NCBI GenBank assembly: GCA_900551235.1
Contig: URUU01000001.1
Coordinates: forward strand, 113,444-177,443
Reading direction: 5' to 3'
Length of the DNA stretch: 64,000 bases
From: an uncultured Lachnospiraceae bacterium
GTDB taxonomy: Bacteria > Bacillota > Clostridia > Lachnospirales > Lachnospiraceae
A program made the translations under genes and the position numbers. Positions within the stretch are counted from its first letter, which is position 1; each line of letters starts with the position of its first letter. Below the pieces are notes generated by a model. The model ran no database searches. It was not told where the DNA came from and saw nothing but the letters and a program-made list of their open reading frames with translations. Positions 24,554 to 33,372 of this stretch are shown one piece after another.

Positions 24554-26629
24554 ATGAGCAATACAAATAGAACAGGCAACTTATCCATCGACAGTGACAA
24601 TATATTTCCTATTATAAAGAAATGGTTATATTCCGACCACGATATCTTTATCCGTGAGCTGGTATCCAACGGCTGCGATGCCATCACAAAACTGAAAAAA
24701 CTGGAGATCATGGGTGAATATACTTTCCCGGAAGATTATAAAGCTTCCATCCAGGTGATCGTTAATCCGGAAGAAAAGACTATGAAATTCATTGATACCG
24801 GTCTTGGTATGACTGCAGACGAAGTAGAAGAATATATCACAAAGATCGCTTTCTCCGGTGCAACGGCCTTCCTTGAAAAATACAAGGACAAAACAAATGC
24901 AGATGAGATGATCGGACATTTCGGTCTTGGTTTCTATTCTGCATTCATGGTAGCAGATGAGGTTCATATTGATACCCTCTCTTACCGTGACGGTGCAGCA
25001 GCCGTTCATTGGGAATGTGACGGCGGCACACAGTATACAATCGGCGATGGCAATAAGACAACCGTCGGTACTGAGATCACCCTTTATTTAAATGAAGAAA
25101 GCGTAGAATTTGCAAATGAATACCGCACCAGAGAAGTTCTGGACAAGTACTGCTCTTTCATGCCGGTTGAGATCTTCCTCTCCAGGGCAAATGCAGAGCC
25201 GGAGTACGAAACCATCGAAGAGAGCGAACTGCGTGACGACGATGTCGTGATCGAGCATATCCACGAAGATGCCAAAACAGAGGAAAAAGAAAATGAAAAC
25301 GGCGAAAAAGAAGTCGTAGAAGTTTCTCCTGCAAAAGAAATGGTCAAGATCCAGAAACGTCCGGTCGCTTTAAATGATATCCACCCATTATGGACAAAAC
25401 ATCCGAACGAATGTACCGAGGATGAATACAAAGATTTCTACCGCAAAGTATTTATGGATTACAAGGAACCTCTGTTCTGGATTCACCTGAACATGGACTA
25501 TCCGTTCAACCTCAAAGGTATCCTCTACTTTCCGAAGATCAACACCGAATACGATTCTGTAGAAGGTACGATCAAGTTGTACAATAACCAGGTATTTATC
25601 GCCGACAATATTAAAGAAGTGATTCCGGAGTTTCTAATGCTCTTAAAAGGTGTGATCGACTGTCCGGATCTGCCGCTGAATGTTTCCAGAAGTGCTCTGC
25701 AAAATGATGGCACTGTAAAGAAAATCTCAGAATACATCAGCAAGAAAGTGGCAGACAAGCTGACCGGTATGTGCAAGACTGACCGTGAGAATTATGAAAA
25801 ATACTGGGATGATATCAGTCCGTTCATCAAATATGGCTGCATCAAAGATGCGAAATTCTATGACCGTATCAAGGACTGCCTGCTGTTCAAAAACCTGGAT
25901 GGCAAATACCTGACACTTCAGGATTTCATTGCAGAAAACAAAAAAGAAGACACTGCAGAAGCTGCAAAAGAAACGGAAACTGCCAAAAAGACCGACAGCA
26001 CAGAAAATCCAGAAGAAAAACAGAAAGAAAAGACCGTACTCTTCTACGTTACGGACGAAGTACAGCAGAGCCAGTACATCAATCTGTTCAAAGAACAGGG
26101 TATTGATGCTGTCATTCTGAAACATAACATTGATTCTGCTTTCATCACACATCTGGAGCGTCAGGATGAGACGATCAAATTCGAGCGTATCGATGCAGAT
26201 GTCAATGCAGATATGAAGGAAGAAGTTTCCGAAGAAGACCTGAAAGAAGAAAAAGAAACTCTGACAGATGTATTCCGCAAAGCTCTGAATAACGATAAGC
26301 TGGAAGTCAAAGTAGAAAAACTGAAAAACGCTTCTGTCTCTTCCATGATCGTTCTGTCCGAGGAAGCGCGCCGCATGCAGGATATGATGAAGATGTACAA
26401 TATGTACGGTATGGATCCGAATATGTTCGGCGCTCCTGCTACCTTAGTCCTGAATGCAAACAATGAACTGGTTCAGTATATCTTTAACCACAAAGATTCT
26501 GAACATGTACCGATGATGTGTGAACAGCTCTATGACCTGGCAATGCTGAGCCATAAGCCACTTGCACCGGAAGAAATGACCAAATTCATCACCCGCAGCA
26601 ATGAGATCATGATGCTGCTGGCAAAATAA
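24554..26629 (+). CDS. htpG: HtpG, bacterial Hsp90 chaperone
   Basis: The 691-aa product has the GHKL ATPase domain (NGCDAITKLKK, DTGLGMT, GHFGLGFYSAFMVAD), a middle domain with the catalytic arginine region (DLPLNVSRSALQ) and a C-terminal dimerisation domain. It is about 65 residues longer than E. coli HtpG. The extra length lies in two charged insertions: about residues 225-262 at the N/middle boundary, resembling the eukaryotic Hsp90 linker, and about 457-490, rich in Lys/Glu/Thr. AAAGGTG precedes the ATG. A CIRCE element and promoter lie upstream, so heat-shock control by HrcA is likely. Confidence 0.97.
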   Translation: MSNTNRTGNLSIDSDNIFPIIKKWLYSDHDIFIRELVSNGCDAITKLKKLEIMGEYTFPEDYKASIQVIVNPEEKTMKFIDTGLGMTADEVEEYITKIAFSGATAFLEKYKDKTNADEMIGHFGLGFYSAFMVADEVHIDTLSYRDGAAAVHWECDGGTQYTIGDGNKTTVGTEITLYLNEESVEFANEYRTREVLDKYCSFMPVEIFLSRANAEPEYETIEESELRDDDVVIEHIHEDAKTEEKENENGEKEVVEVSPAKEMVKIQKRPVALNDIHPLWTKHPNECTEDEYKDFYRKVFMDYKEPLFWIHLNMDYPFNLKGILYFPKINTEYDSVEGTIKLYNNQVFIADNIKEVIPEFLMLLKGVIDCPDLPLNVSRSALQNDGTVKKISEYISKKVADKLTGMCKTDRENYEKYWDDISPFIKYGCIKDAKFYDRIKDCLLFKNLDGKYLTLQDFIAENKKEDTAEAAKETETAKKTDSTENPEEKQKEKTVLFYVTDEVQQSQYINLFKEQGIDAVILKHNIDSAFITHLERQDETIKFERIDADVNADMKEEVSEEDLKEEKETLTDVFRKALNNDKLEVKVEKLKNASVSSMIVLSEEARRMQDMMKMYNMYGMDPNMFGAPATLVLNANNELVQYIFNHKDSEHVPMMCEQLYDLAMLSHKPLAPEEMTKFITRSNEIMMLLAK

Positions 26630-26634
26630 AACCG

Positions 26635-27366
26635 ATGAGCAGACAATCCTTTTCCCTTACCGGAAGTTCCTTAAAAAAGATTGCGATCATTACCATGCTC
26701 ATTGACCATATAGGTGCCTGCGTTTTCGAACGCGGGTTCCTTTTGGTGGAAGAAATGCGAAATGATAACGCTCTTTTCGAAATGCTTCGGGACACCGACC
26801 ATATTCTCCGTCTGATCGGCCGCGTCTCATTTCCGATCTTCTGTTTTTTATTAACAGAAGGATTTCTGCACACACACGACCGGAAAAAATATGCACTCCG
26901 CCTTTTTCTGTTTGCACTGGTTTCCGAGATTCCTTTCGATCTTGCCATCCAGAATCGTTTCTTTGACCCTGCACATCAAAATGTTTTTTTCACTCTGCTG
27001 ATCGGGCTGCTCGCTATGATGCTGTGTGATTATTTTGGTCAAAAAAAGAAGCATGCCGCACAGCTATTCTCTTTACTTGGAGCACTGTTGCTTGCACACT
27101 TTCTTCATACCGATTACAGTTACCGCGGCATATTTCTGATCGAACTACTCTATATCTTCCGATATAACAGAGTAAATCAGGTGATTGCCGGAGCAGCTGC
27201 TTTTAGCTGGGAGACTACCGCTCCTCTTGCTTTCATCCCCATCTGGTTTTATAATGGAGAACGCGGAAAGTCCGGCAAATGGTTTTTTTACTGGTTTTAT
27301 CCGATGCATTTACTGATTCTATGGGGAATGAAGACATTTCTGCTGCCGTTGCTTTTTGCAGTATAA
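26635..27366 (+). CDS. TraX-family membrane protein
   Basis: The 243-aa product is a multi-pass membrane protein of the TraX family. It starts near LKKIAIITMLIDHIGA, which carries the family's conserved DHIG, and has RLIGRVSFPIFCFLLTEGF and YSYRGIFLIELLY. Members resemble acyltransferases; the F-plasmid TraX acetylates pilin, but chromosomal Firmicutes copies are uncharacterised. It starts 5 bp after htpG, so it is likely co-transcribed with it. No conjugation genes are nearby. Confidence 0.85.
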   Translation: MSRQSFSLTGSSLKKIAIITMLIDHIGACVFERGFLLVEEMRNDNALFEMLRDTDHILRLIGRVSFPIFCFLLTEGFLHTHDRKKYALRLFLFALVSEIPFDLAIQNRFFDPAHQNVFFTLLIGLLAMMLCDYFGQKKKHAAQLFSLLGALLLAHFLHTDYSYRGIFLIELLYIFRYNRVNQVIAGAAAFSWETTAPLAFIPIWFYNGERGKSGKWFFYWFYPMHLLILWGMKTFLLPLLFAV

Positions 27367-27389
27367 AACTTATATCCCCGGAAAGTTTT

Positions 27390-27653
27390 CTACGCAAGCA
27401 CAACGAGATATTTTCCACCTGGAAGTGCAAACACTTCGGATGCCTGCAAAATCTCATCTTTTGAGAGCTGTACCGCATCCATTCCGCTTTCATCCAGATA
27501 GTCACGCACATCTTCAATGCTGTCGAGAACCACCGCCAGATTATCCTCCAGAAACTCTTCTGCTTCCTGTGGTGTCTCTGCCACTTTCTCATCAAATAAC
27601 TGAAGCTGTTTGTCTAAAAATACCTCAATACATTCTTTGCTGAAATTTGCCAT
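27390..27653 (-). CDS. Small acidic protein of unknown function
   Basis: The 87-aa product is acidic and helical in the N-terminal two thirds (EEFLEDNLAVVLDSIEDVRDY) and ends in a short hydrophobic strand (GGKYLVVLA). I do not recognise it. GGAGG lies 8 nt before the ATG at 27653 but only 2 nt before an ATG two codons earlier, so the internal start is chosen. It follows two HAD phosphatase genes by 19 bp and is the last gene of that unit. Confidence 0.78.
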   Translation of the reverse strand: MANFSKECIEVFLDKQLQLFDEKVAETPQEAEEFLEDNLAVVLDSIEDVRDYLDESGMDAVQLSKDEILQASEVFALPGGKYLVVLA

Positions 27654-27672
27654 GCTCATATCCTCCTTATTC

Positions 27673-28473
27673 TTACTTTTGTTTCTCCAACAGTTCCCGG
27701 AGTGCCTTCACGACTCCTTTTTCTTCGCAGCTGCCAATGATATGTTTTGCAGCCTCTTTGACGGCAGTTCTTGCTGTAGATACTGCACAGCCTTCTCCTG
27801 CTGCCAGGATCATGCCAAGATCATTATGGTTGTCCCCAAATGCCAGCGTCTCTTCTTTTTTGACCTGAAAATACTGCTGGACAAACTGAAGTGCAGCTCC
27901 TTTATCTGTTCTAGGCTTCATAAAATCAATCCACGGCACACCTGCCACTACCGTATTGAGCCTGCCTTTCCAGTAATCCTCAATCTCTTTTGCATAAGGG
28001 CGGATTCCGCTTTCACAGTACAGAGAAATCTTGATCACTTTAAGCTTTGTCCCATCTTCATGGTCATCAAAAACCATGTCATTCTGATAGCCGTCTACCA
28101 TCAGTTTCCGATATGCCAGATCCGTTTCTCCGGTAGAATGCATTGCCTGTGTTGTTGATAATGTCAGGTGCATGTCCGGAAAATGTCTTGCATATTCCTG
28201 CATCTCTTTTACCAGTTCCGGATCGATCACAGAAGCATAAAGCTCTTCATCCTTCCATACAACATTGGAACCATTCTCACTGATAAAAAGCATCTGGTCT
28301 GCCACCGGTGAAAACAGCCGCTTCAGCCCCATGTACTGTCTGCCGCTCGCGGCCGCAAAATAAAGGTTACGCTTTCGAAGTTCCCGGATCAGGTCAAAAA
28401 TTTCTTCCGGCAACGCAGAACTGCCTTCTCTGATCAGCGTACCGTCAATATCTGTTGCGATCAGCTTTATCAC
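27673..28473 (-). CDS. Cof-type HAD-IIB sugar-phosphate phosphatase-like hydrolase
   Basis: The 266-aa product has HAD motif I IATDIDGTLI (nucleophile D8), the cap domain typical of subfamily IIB, and motif IV AFGDNHNDLGMI. Members dephosphorylate sugar phosphates, flavin nucleotides or cofactor intermediates. The substrate here cannot be told. Its ATG overlaps the stop of the upstream HAD gene (ATGA), indicating coupled translation. Confidence 0.9.
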   Translation of the reverse strand: MIKLIATDIDGTLIREGSSALPEEIFDLIRELRKRNLYFAAASGRQYMGLKRLFSPVADQMLFISENGSNVVWKDEELYASVIDPELVKEMQEYARHFPDMHLTLSTTQAMHSTGETDLAYRKLMVDGYQNDMVFDDHEDGTKLKVIKISLYCESGIRPYAKEIEDYWKGRLNTVVAGVPWIDFMKPRTDKGAALQFVQQYFQVKKEETLAFGDNHNDLGMILAAGEGCAVSTARTAVKEAAKHIIGSCEEKGVVKALRELLEKQK

Positions 28474-29147
28474 TTGTCGCTTCCTCCATTTATTCTTTCC
28501 AGAATCTCAATCAGTTCCTGAGGCTTTTCAATTACATATTCACTGTGGTTTTCTTCTAATTCTTTCCGGTCACGGAAGCCCCAGAGAACTCCAACCGGAT
28601 GCATATGTGCAGCATTTCCGGTCTGCATGTCGGTATTCGTATCGCCGACATAGAGACATTCCTGCGTCTTTACTTTAAATTTTTCTGCAATGGCAAACGC
28701 TCCGTCCGGTTCAGGTTTCCTGCGGATCGTTTCTGTCTGACCCTGTATAAAATCAAAATATCCTTTTCCAAACAGACTTTCCACCACATCGATGGCCTGA
28801 GCATGCGGTTTATTTGACAGTACAGCGATCCGTATGCCTCTTTTTTTCAGCTCTGAGAGCATTTCACAGATGCCCGGAAACGGCTTCACATGGTACATAC
28901 AGTCTTTTGCAAAATATGCTTTGTAGATGGTTCTCATCTGTTCAAACTGACTGCAGTTCGTATCTCCGGAGTCCCGCAGGGTACGGCGAACCAGTTCATC
29001 TACGCCATCGCCGGCATAATATTTATAATTTTCCACCGGAAATGCATGATATCCGATATCCTTAAGGGCACGGTTGCCGCTGTAAGCAATGGATTCCACG
29101 GTATCTCCGACCGTACCGTCAAGGTCAAAAATTGCTGCTTTTATCAT
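28470..29147 (-). CDS. HAD-IA phosphatase, phosphoglycolate phosphatase-like
   Basis: The 225-aa product has motif I AIFDLDGTVGDTVESI, a helical cap, motif II VLSNKPH and motif IV YVGDTNTDM. This arrangement fits the Gph/PGMB branch of HAD-IA. The Lys-Pro before the final motif (IRRKPEPDGA) is typical. The likely role is phosphoglycolate or general housecleaning phosphatase. It leads a three-gene unit behind the promoter at 29189-29217. Confidence 0.9.
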   Translation of the reverse strand: MIKAAIFDLDGTVGDTVESIAYSGNRALKDIGYHAFPVENYKYYAGDGVDELVRRTLRDSGDTNCSQFEQMRTIYKAYFAKDCMYHVKPFPGICEMLSELKKRGIRIAVLSNKPHAQAIDVVESLFGKGYFDFIQGQTETIRRKPEPDGAFAIAEKFKVKTQECLYVGDTNTDMQTGNAAHMHPVGVLWGFRDRKELEENHSEYVIEKPQELIEILERINGGSDK

Positions 29148-29188
29148 AAAAGATCACTCCTCTTTTGCAAACATTTTTCTGCTGCTAC

Positions 29189-29217
29189 AGAATAACACGA
29201 AACTGGATTTCCGTCAA
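29189..29217 (-). promoter_or_regulatory. Promoter of the HAD phosphatase operon
   Basis: Minus-strand TTGACG (29212-29217) and TATTCT (29189-29194) have a 17-bp spacer, about 42 bp upstream of the first ATG. Confidence 0.7.
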
Positions 29218-29228
29218 TCAAGTCCATT

Positions 29229-29831
29229 TTACAAGTCGTTGTCCCACTGTCTGCACATCATATCCACAAATTGGCTGCCGCAGTGCTCTACTTCTTTGAG
29301 TACCAGGCGGATACCGTATTCGCTCTGATACCAGTTTTCTCTTGAAATACCTCTTGTAACAGACGGAGAAACGATAAATTCGGTTTCCGGAAAAACAAAT
29401 TGGTAATACATCAGACATCTTCTGGCATGATATGCCTGGCATGACAGGATTACTTTTTCAAAATGCAGTCCTTTTCTTTCCAGAAGGTCTTTTGTAAATA
29501 ATGCATTCTGATAGGTGTAGGTTGCTTCTTTTTCCGGCAGGATATCGTTTCTGTTTACCCCTTCATCCAGGAGAATCTGTGTCAGAAAATCACTCTCTGT
29601 CCCAAACGATCTGCCCCTGTATTCCTGCGGCGACTGTACCTCAGTAAATTTCCCTTCCACAATGCTGTACTTTCCGGAAGGTACAATGACGGGAGCAAAC
29701 CCCTGAAGGTAAAGCCTGGCCGCATGCTGTGCAATCTCACCATATAATCCGCCCGGAATAAAAATCGCATCCGCTTTTTCCGGTTTTTGTTCCGCAAATA
29801 TAAAATCCGTTACTGCATCATAATATTTCAT
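29229..29831 (-). CDS. YdcF-like DUF218-domain protein
   Basis: The 200-aa product carries the DUF218 pattern: ADAIFIPGG, YLQGFAPVIVPSG, FLTQILLDEGV, ATYTYQNALFTKDLL and VILSCQAYHARRC. Related proteins bind nucleotides or SAM or act in envelope synthesis, but the biochemical role is open. There is no membrane segment, so it is the soluble type. The ATG at 29831 has AGGAGA upstream; the longer frame adds 13 residues. It is divergent from azlCD. Confidence 0.85.
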   Translation of the reverse strand: MKYYDAVTDFIFAEQKPEKADAIFIPGGLYGEIAQHAARLYLQGFAPVIVPSGKYSIVEGKFTEVQSPQEYRGRSFGTESDFLTQILLDEGVNRNDILPEKEATYTYQNALFTKDLLERKGLHFEKVILSCQAYHARRCLMYYQFVFPETEFIVSPSVTRGISRENWYQSEYGIRLVLKEVEHCGSQFVDMMCRQWDNDL

Positions 29832-29849
29832 GCTTTTTTCTCCTGTATT

Positions 29850-29878
29850 TTGACATGTTTCACTCATCATGCTATACT
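29850..29878 (+). promoter_or_regulatory. Promoter of azlCD
   Basis: A perfect TTGACA (29850-29855) and TATACT (29873-29878) have a 17-bp spacer. The leader is only about 30 nt. Confidence 0.85.
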
Positions 29879-29911
29879 AATTACCGATACATTTCAAGGA
29901 GGAAATGAAAA

Positions 29912-30634
29912 ATGAAACGCAAAGCATTTAAGTCTGCCTTTCCTCACACACTTCCGGTCATGGCGGGCTATCTCTTTCTTGGCATGGGGTTTGGCATATT
30001 GCTTGAGAGCAACGGATATTCCTTTATCTGGGCTTTCTTTATGTCCATCTTTATTTATGCCGGCTCGATGCAGTATGTGGCAATTGATCTGCTCGCAAGC
30101 GGTGCAAGCCTGATCTCTACCGCGATCATGACACTTATGATCCAGGTCCGCCACCTTTTCTACGGTCTTTCGATCATTGACAAATACAAAAATACCGGGA
30201 AGAAAAAGCTTCTGCTGATCCATGAGCTGACCGATGAGACGTATTCTCTGATTGCTACGACACCCGTTCCGGATGATGTAGACAAGGGGTGGTTTTATCT
30301 GTTTATTTCCATGCTGGATCACTTTTACTGGATCATCGGCTGTACCTTTGGTGCACTCTTTGGTTCTCTTGTCAGTTTCAACACAAAAGGTGTGGACTTT
30401 GTAATGACAGCATTGTTTATTGTAATCTTTACCGATCAGTGGATGAACAGCAAAAATCATATCCCGGCAGTGACCGGTGTGCTCTGTTCCGTGATCTGTC
30501 TGCTTCTTTTCGGTCCGGACCGCTTTATCATTCCAGCTATGCTTTCGATCCTTACAATCCTGACACTGCTTCGCAAGCCACTGGAAAAGCATATGGAAAG
30601 GGAAGAACAGAAAGGAGATGATTCCCATGCGTAG
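29912..30634 (+). CDS. azlC: AzlC-family branched-chain amino-acid exporter, large subunit
   Basis: The 240-aa multi-pass membrane protein starts with FPHTLPVMAGYLFLGMGFGILL and has the family's SIFIYAGSMQYVAIDLL and MIQVRHLFYGLSI. AzlC with AzlD exports branched-chain amino acids and analogues. AAGGAGG precedes the ATG by 9 nt. It overlaps azlD by 8 bp. No azlB-type regulator is present. Confidence 0.93.
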   Translation: MKRKAFKSAFPHTLPVMAGYLFLGMGFGILLESNGYSFIWAFFMSIFIYAGSMQYVAIDLLASGASLISTAIMTLMIQVRHLFYGLSIIDKYKNTGKKKLLLIHELTDETYSLIATTPVPDDVDKGWFYLFISMLDHFYWIIGCTFGALFGSLVSFNTKGVDFVMTALFIVIFTDQWMNSKNHIPAVTGVLCSVICLLLFGPDRFIIPAMLSILTILTLLRKPLEKHMEREEQKGDDSHA

Positions 30635-30965
30635 TATCCCGGATTCACAGGCGATTGCCATGATCGCGATCATGACATTCCTGACGTTCTTTGTACGCGG
30701 GCTTCCTTTCCTTTTATTTTCCGGCAGATCAAAGACACCTGCCTATATCAGGTACCTTGGAAAAGTACTTCCTTATGCCATCATTGGTATGCTGGTGGTA
30801 TACTGCTTTAAAAATATTTCCCCGCTCCAGTCACCGTTTGGACTTCCGGAACTGATTGCCGGTGCTGCTATTGTTCTGCTTCACTGCCGGAAGAAAAATA
30901 CGCTTCTTTCCGTAGGCGGCGGAACCTTGCTTTACATGTTTCTGGTTCAGGTAATTTTTAAATAA
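30627..30965 (+). CDS. azlD: AzlD-family small subunit of the branched-chain amino-acid exporter
   Basis: The 112-aa product has four hydrophobic segments, including MTFLTFFVRGLPFLLFSG and YAIIGMLVVYCF, in the AzlD pattern. The ATG at 30627 lies 9 nt from AAGGAG and is preferred over the ATG at 30618, which abuts it. Overlap with azlC implies coupled translation of the two-subunit exporter. Confidence 0.92.
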   Translation: MRSIPDSQAIAMIAIMTFLTFFVRGLPFLLFSGRSKTPAYIRYLGKVLPYAIIGMLVVYCFKNISPLQSPFGLPELIAGAAIVLLHCRKKNTLLSVGGGTLLYMFLVQVIFK

Positions 30966-31027
30966 AACCCTTTTCTTTTTCAGAGAAAAGTATTACAATA
31001 CTCTATATAATCATAGTAAATTGAAAG

Positions 31028-31093
31028 CAGTCTGCGTTCCCAGGAGAGTCACATAAAAGCTCCTGGTGTCCGCTTTCCTTCTGTCATGACTGC
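31028..31093 (+). ncRNA. Folded leader upstream of the acidic membrane protein, possible structured RNA
   Basis: An outer GCAGTC/GACTGC stem (31028-31033 and 31088-31093) encloses a 7-bp CCAGGAG/CTCCTGG hairpin (31040-31066). A TATAAT lies just upstream at 31006-31011, though without a good -35. The element sits 24 bp before the ATG of the next gene. No known riboswitch class is recognised. Confidence 0.35.
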
Positions 31094-31117
31094 GAAACAG
31101 GAGAAAGGAGTTACATT

Positions 31118-31510
31118 ATGTCAAAAAAATACAGCAAATGGCTGGTAGGTGCCGCACTGCTCGGAGCTGCTGCAGGTGCAGGACTTGCATATTTAAAGAA
31201 ACATAAAAAAGAAAAAGAAAACTGGGAGGATGATTTCGAAGATTTCGAGGATGATTTCGAAGATGATGATCTGGAAGATTTAGATGGTGAAGATGCTTCC
31301 GATTCCCGTGAGTATGTTACGATCCCATCTTCTTCTGCGCCGGAAGAAGCCGAAGAAAATGTAACGGAAACAACAGAAGCTGTCTTTGAAGCAGCATCGG
31401 AAGATCCTGAAACTGCAACAGAAGAAAGCCCATCAGAAGCGGAAGAACCTGCTGTTGAAGAAAAAAGTGTCACCGAAGAAAACGCTGATGAAGAGACACC
31501 GGAAGTTTAA
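31118..31510 (+). CDS. Strongly acidic single-pass membrane-associated protein
   Basis: The 130-aa product has a short basic N-terminus, a small-residue-rich hydrophobic segment (WLVGAALLGAAAGAGLAYL, residues 8-26), a Lys-rich stretch and then a long Asp/Glu-rich tail with Phe-Glu-Asp repeats (DDFEDFEDDFEDDD). It looks like a membrane-anchored acidic protein of unknown function, similar in plan to the 121-aa gene at 22.3 kb. AAAGGAG precedes the ATG. It is monocistronic with a terminator at 31538-31587. Confidence 0.8.
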   Translation: MSKKYSKWLVGAALLGAAAGAGLAYLKKHKKEKENWEDDFEDFEDDFEDDDLEDLDGEDASDSREYVTIPSSSAPEEAEENVTETTEAVFEAASEDPETATEESPSEAEEPAVEEKSVTEENADEETPEV

Positions 31511-31537
31511 ATCCAGATTTTAAATATTTGCAAACGG

Positions 31538-31587
31538 AAAGAGTACGCAGATTATGACTTTACTGTTATAATTTGCGTACTCTTTTT
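31538..31587 (+). terminator. Terminator after the acidic membrane-protein gene
   Basis: GAGTACGCA pairs with TGCGTACTC, extended by ATTATGAC/GTTATAAT, and is followed by TTTTTG. The A-rich opposite flank may let it also serve the convergent glnS. Confidence 0.85.
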
Positions 31588-31599
31588 GTCTGCATTTAT

Positions 31600-33267
31600 T
31601 TACTGCTGTTTCGGCAGTCTGAAAGAACTTTTCAGTGCCACGATACGGTTAAATACCGGTGCACCTTCTTTAGAATCTCTGGCATCTGCGCAGAAATATC
31701 CCTGACGTACAAACTGGAAGCTTTCGTATGGTTTTGCTTCTGCAAGTGCAGGTTCTACGAAACATTCTTTGACAGTCAGTGAATTCGGATTCAGGTTCAG
31801 GCTGCCGTCTTCATTGTATACACCTTTTTCTTCATCGATGATGTTTTCATAGAGACGTACTGTCACCTTTTTGGCAGTCTTTGCTGCTACCCAGTGGATG
31901 GTTCCCTTTACTTTACGTCCGGTAAATCCGGTTCCGCATTTGGTTTCCGGATCGTAAGTGCAGTGGATCTCGGTCACGTTTCCGTTCTCATCTTTTTCGA
32001 ATCCTGTGCATTTTACGAAATAAGCATTCATCAGACGCACTTCATTGCCAGGGAAGAGACGGAAATATTTTTTTGGCGGATTTTCCATGAAATCTTCACG
32101 GTCAATATACAGTTCGCGTCCGAACGGAACCTGACGTTTGCCAAGTGCTTCGTTCTCCAGGTTGTTGTCGGCATCCAGATACTCAATCTGATCTTCCGGA
32201 TAGTTGTCAATGATCAGTTTGACCGGATCAAGGACTGCCATCATACGCGGACGTTTCAGCTTCAGATCCTCACGAATACAGTACTCCAGCATCGCATAAT
32301 CTACAGAGCTTTGTGCTTTGCTGACTCCGCACAGATCTACAAACATCTTAATGGATTCCGGTGTAAAGCCTCTTCTGCGCAATGCTGCGATCGATACCAG
32401 ACGCGGATCATCCCAGCCATCTACAATACCTTCTTCTACCAGTTTTTTGATGTAACGCTTTCCGGTAACGACGTTGGTCAGATACAGTTTTGCGAACTCG
32501 ATCTGTTTTGGCGGATGCGGATACTCCAGTTCACGCACTACCCAGTCATAGAGTGGACGATGATCTTCAAACTCCAGTGTACAGATAGAATGTGTTACTC
32601 CTTCGATCGCATCTTCGATCGGATGAGCAAAATCGTACATTGGATAGATACACCATTTATCTCCGGTATTGTGATGTGTCATATGTGCCACACGGTAAAT
32701 AATCGGATCACGCATGTTGATGTTCGGAGATGCCATATCGATCTTTGCACGCAGGACTTTTTCGCCGTCCGCATATTTACCGTCTTTCATTGCCTCAAAC
32801 AGTTCCAGGTTTTCTTCAATGCTGCGGTTACGGTATGGGCTTTCTTTACCAGGCTCTGTCAGTGTTCCCCGATACTCACGGATCTGCTCTGCTGTCAGAT
32901 CGCAGACATATGCCTTGCCTTTTCTGATCAGTTTCACAGCAGCCTCATACATCTGGTCAAAGTAATTGGATGCAAAGAACAGCCTGTCCTCCCAGTCAGC
33001 GCCCAGCCACTTGATATCTGCTTTGATGGACTCTACAAACTCTGCTCTTTCTTTTGTCGGGTTCGTATCATCAAAACGCATATTGAACCTGCCGTGATAT
33101 TTCTGTGCCAATCCGTAGTTTAACAGAATGGATTTGGCATGTCCGATATGCAGATATCCATTCGGTTCCGGTGGAAAACGAGTACAGATTGTGTCATACT
33201 TGCCCTCTGCCAGATCTTTCTCTATAATCTGTTCAATAAAATTCTTGGAAACGGTTTCCTCTCCCAT
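31600..33267 (-). CDS. glnS: Glutaminyl-tRNA synthetase
   Basis: The 555-aa class I synthetase charges tRNA-Gln directly. The HIGH motif is [10 protein letters not shown], preceded by RFPPEPNG, and MRFDDTNP follows. The KMSKS region departs from the E. coli form MSKRKL: the aligned stretch reads [15 protein letters not shown], before DGWDDPRL. C-terminal anticodon-binding β-barrels are complete. The ATG has AGGAGG upstream. It is monocistronic behind the promoter at 33306-33334; no T-box is visible in the short leader. Confidence 0.96.
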   Translation of the reverse strand: MGEETVSKNFIEQIIEKDLAEGKYDTICTRFPPEPNGYLHIGHAKSILLNYGLAQKYHGRFNMRFDDTNPTKERAEFVESIKADIKWLGADWEDRLFFASNYFDQMYEAAVKLIRKGKAYVCDLTAEQIREYRGTLTEPGKESPYRNRSIEENLELFEAMKDGKYADGEKVLRAKIDMASPNINMRDPIIYRVAHMTHHNTGDKWCIYPMYDFAHPIEDAIEGVTHSICTLEFEDHRPLYDWVVRELEYPHPPKQIEFAKLYLTNVVTGKRYIKKLVEEGIVDGWDDPRLVSIAALRRRGFTPESIKMFVDLCGVSKAQSSVDYAMLEYCIREDLKLKRPRMMAVLDPVKLIIDNYPEDQIEYLDADNNLENEALGKRQVPFGRELYIDREDFMENPPKKYFRLFPGNEVRLMNAYFVKCTGFEKDENGNVTEIHCTYDPETKCGTGFTGRKVKGTIHWVAAKTAKKVTVRLYENIIDEEKGVYNEDGSLNLNPNSLTVKECFVEPALAEAKPYESFQFVRQGYFCADARDSKEGAPVFNRIVALKSSFRLPKQQ

Positions 33268-33305
33268 GTTATCCTCCTAAAATATCCATTTTTTCGACTG
33301 TGAAA

Positions 33306-33334
33306 ATCTTATCATAAATTGAATAAAATTACAA
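33306..33334 (-). promoter_or_regulatory. Promoter of glnS
   Basis: Minus-strand TTGTAA (33329-33334) and TAAGAT (33306-33311) have a 17-bp spacer, about 40 bp upstream of the ATG. Confidence 0.7.
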
Positions 33335-33372
33335 CGCATATCCATATATAATATCGAAAACAAATTTTCTGA

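Noticed and set aside
26635..27366. TraX-like gene as evidence for a conjugative element
   Set aside because: Chromosomal TraX-family proteins are common in Firmicutes and no other transfer gene is present.
29894..30673. 259-codon minus-strand ORF opposite azlC
   Set aside because: azlC has a promoter, ribosome-binding site and clear family motifs on the plus strand; the antisense frame has none.
31235..31290. Short tandem repeats that might be a CRISPR or regulatory array
   Set aside because: The repeat is in-frame coding sequence for Phe-Glu-Asp units of the acidic protein, with no spacers.
31894..33123. 409-codon plus-strand ORF opposite glnS
   Set aside because: Antisense shadow of glnS; no start signal and no recognisable domain.
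33268..33372. T-box leader for glnS
   Set aside because: The gap is about 100 bp with a promoter 40 bp from the start, leaving no room for a T-box.
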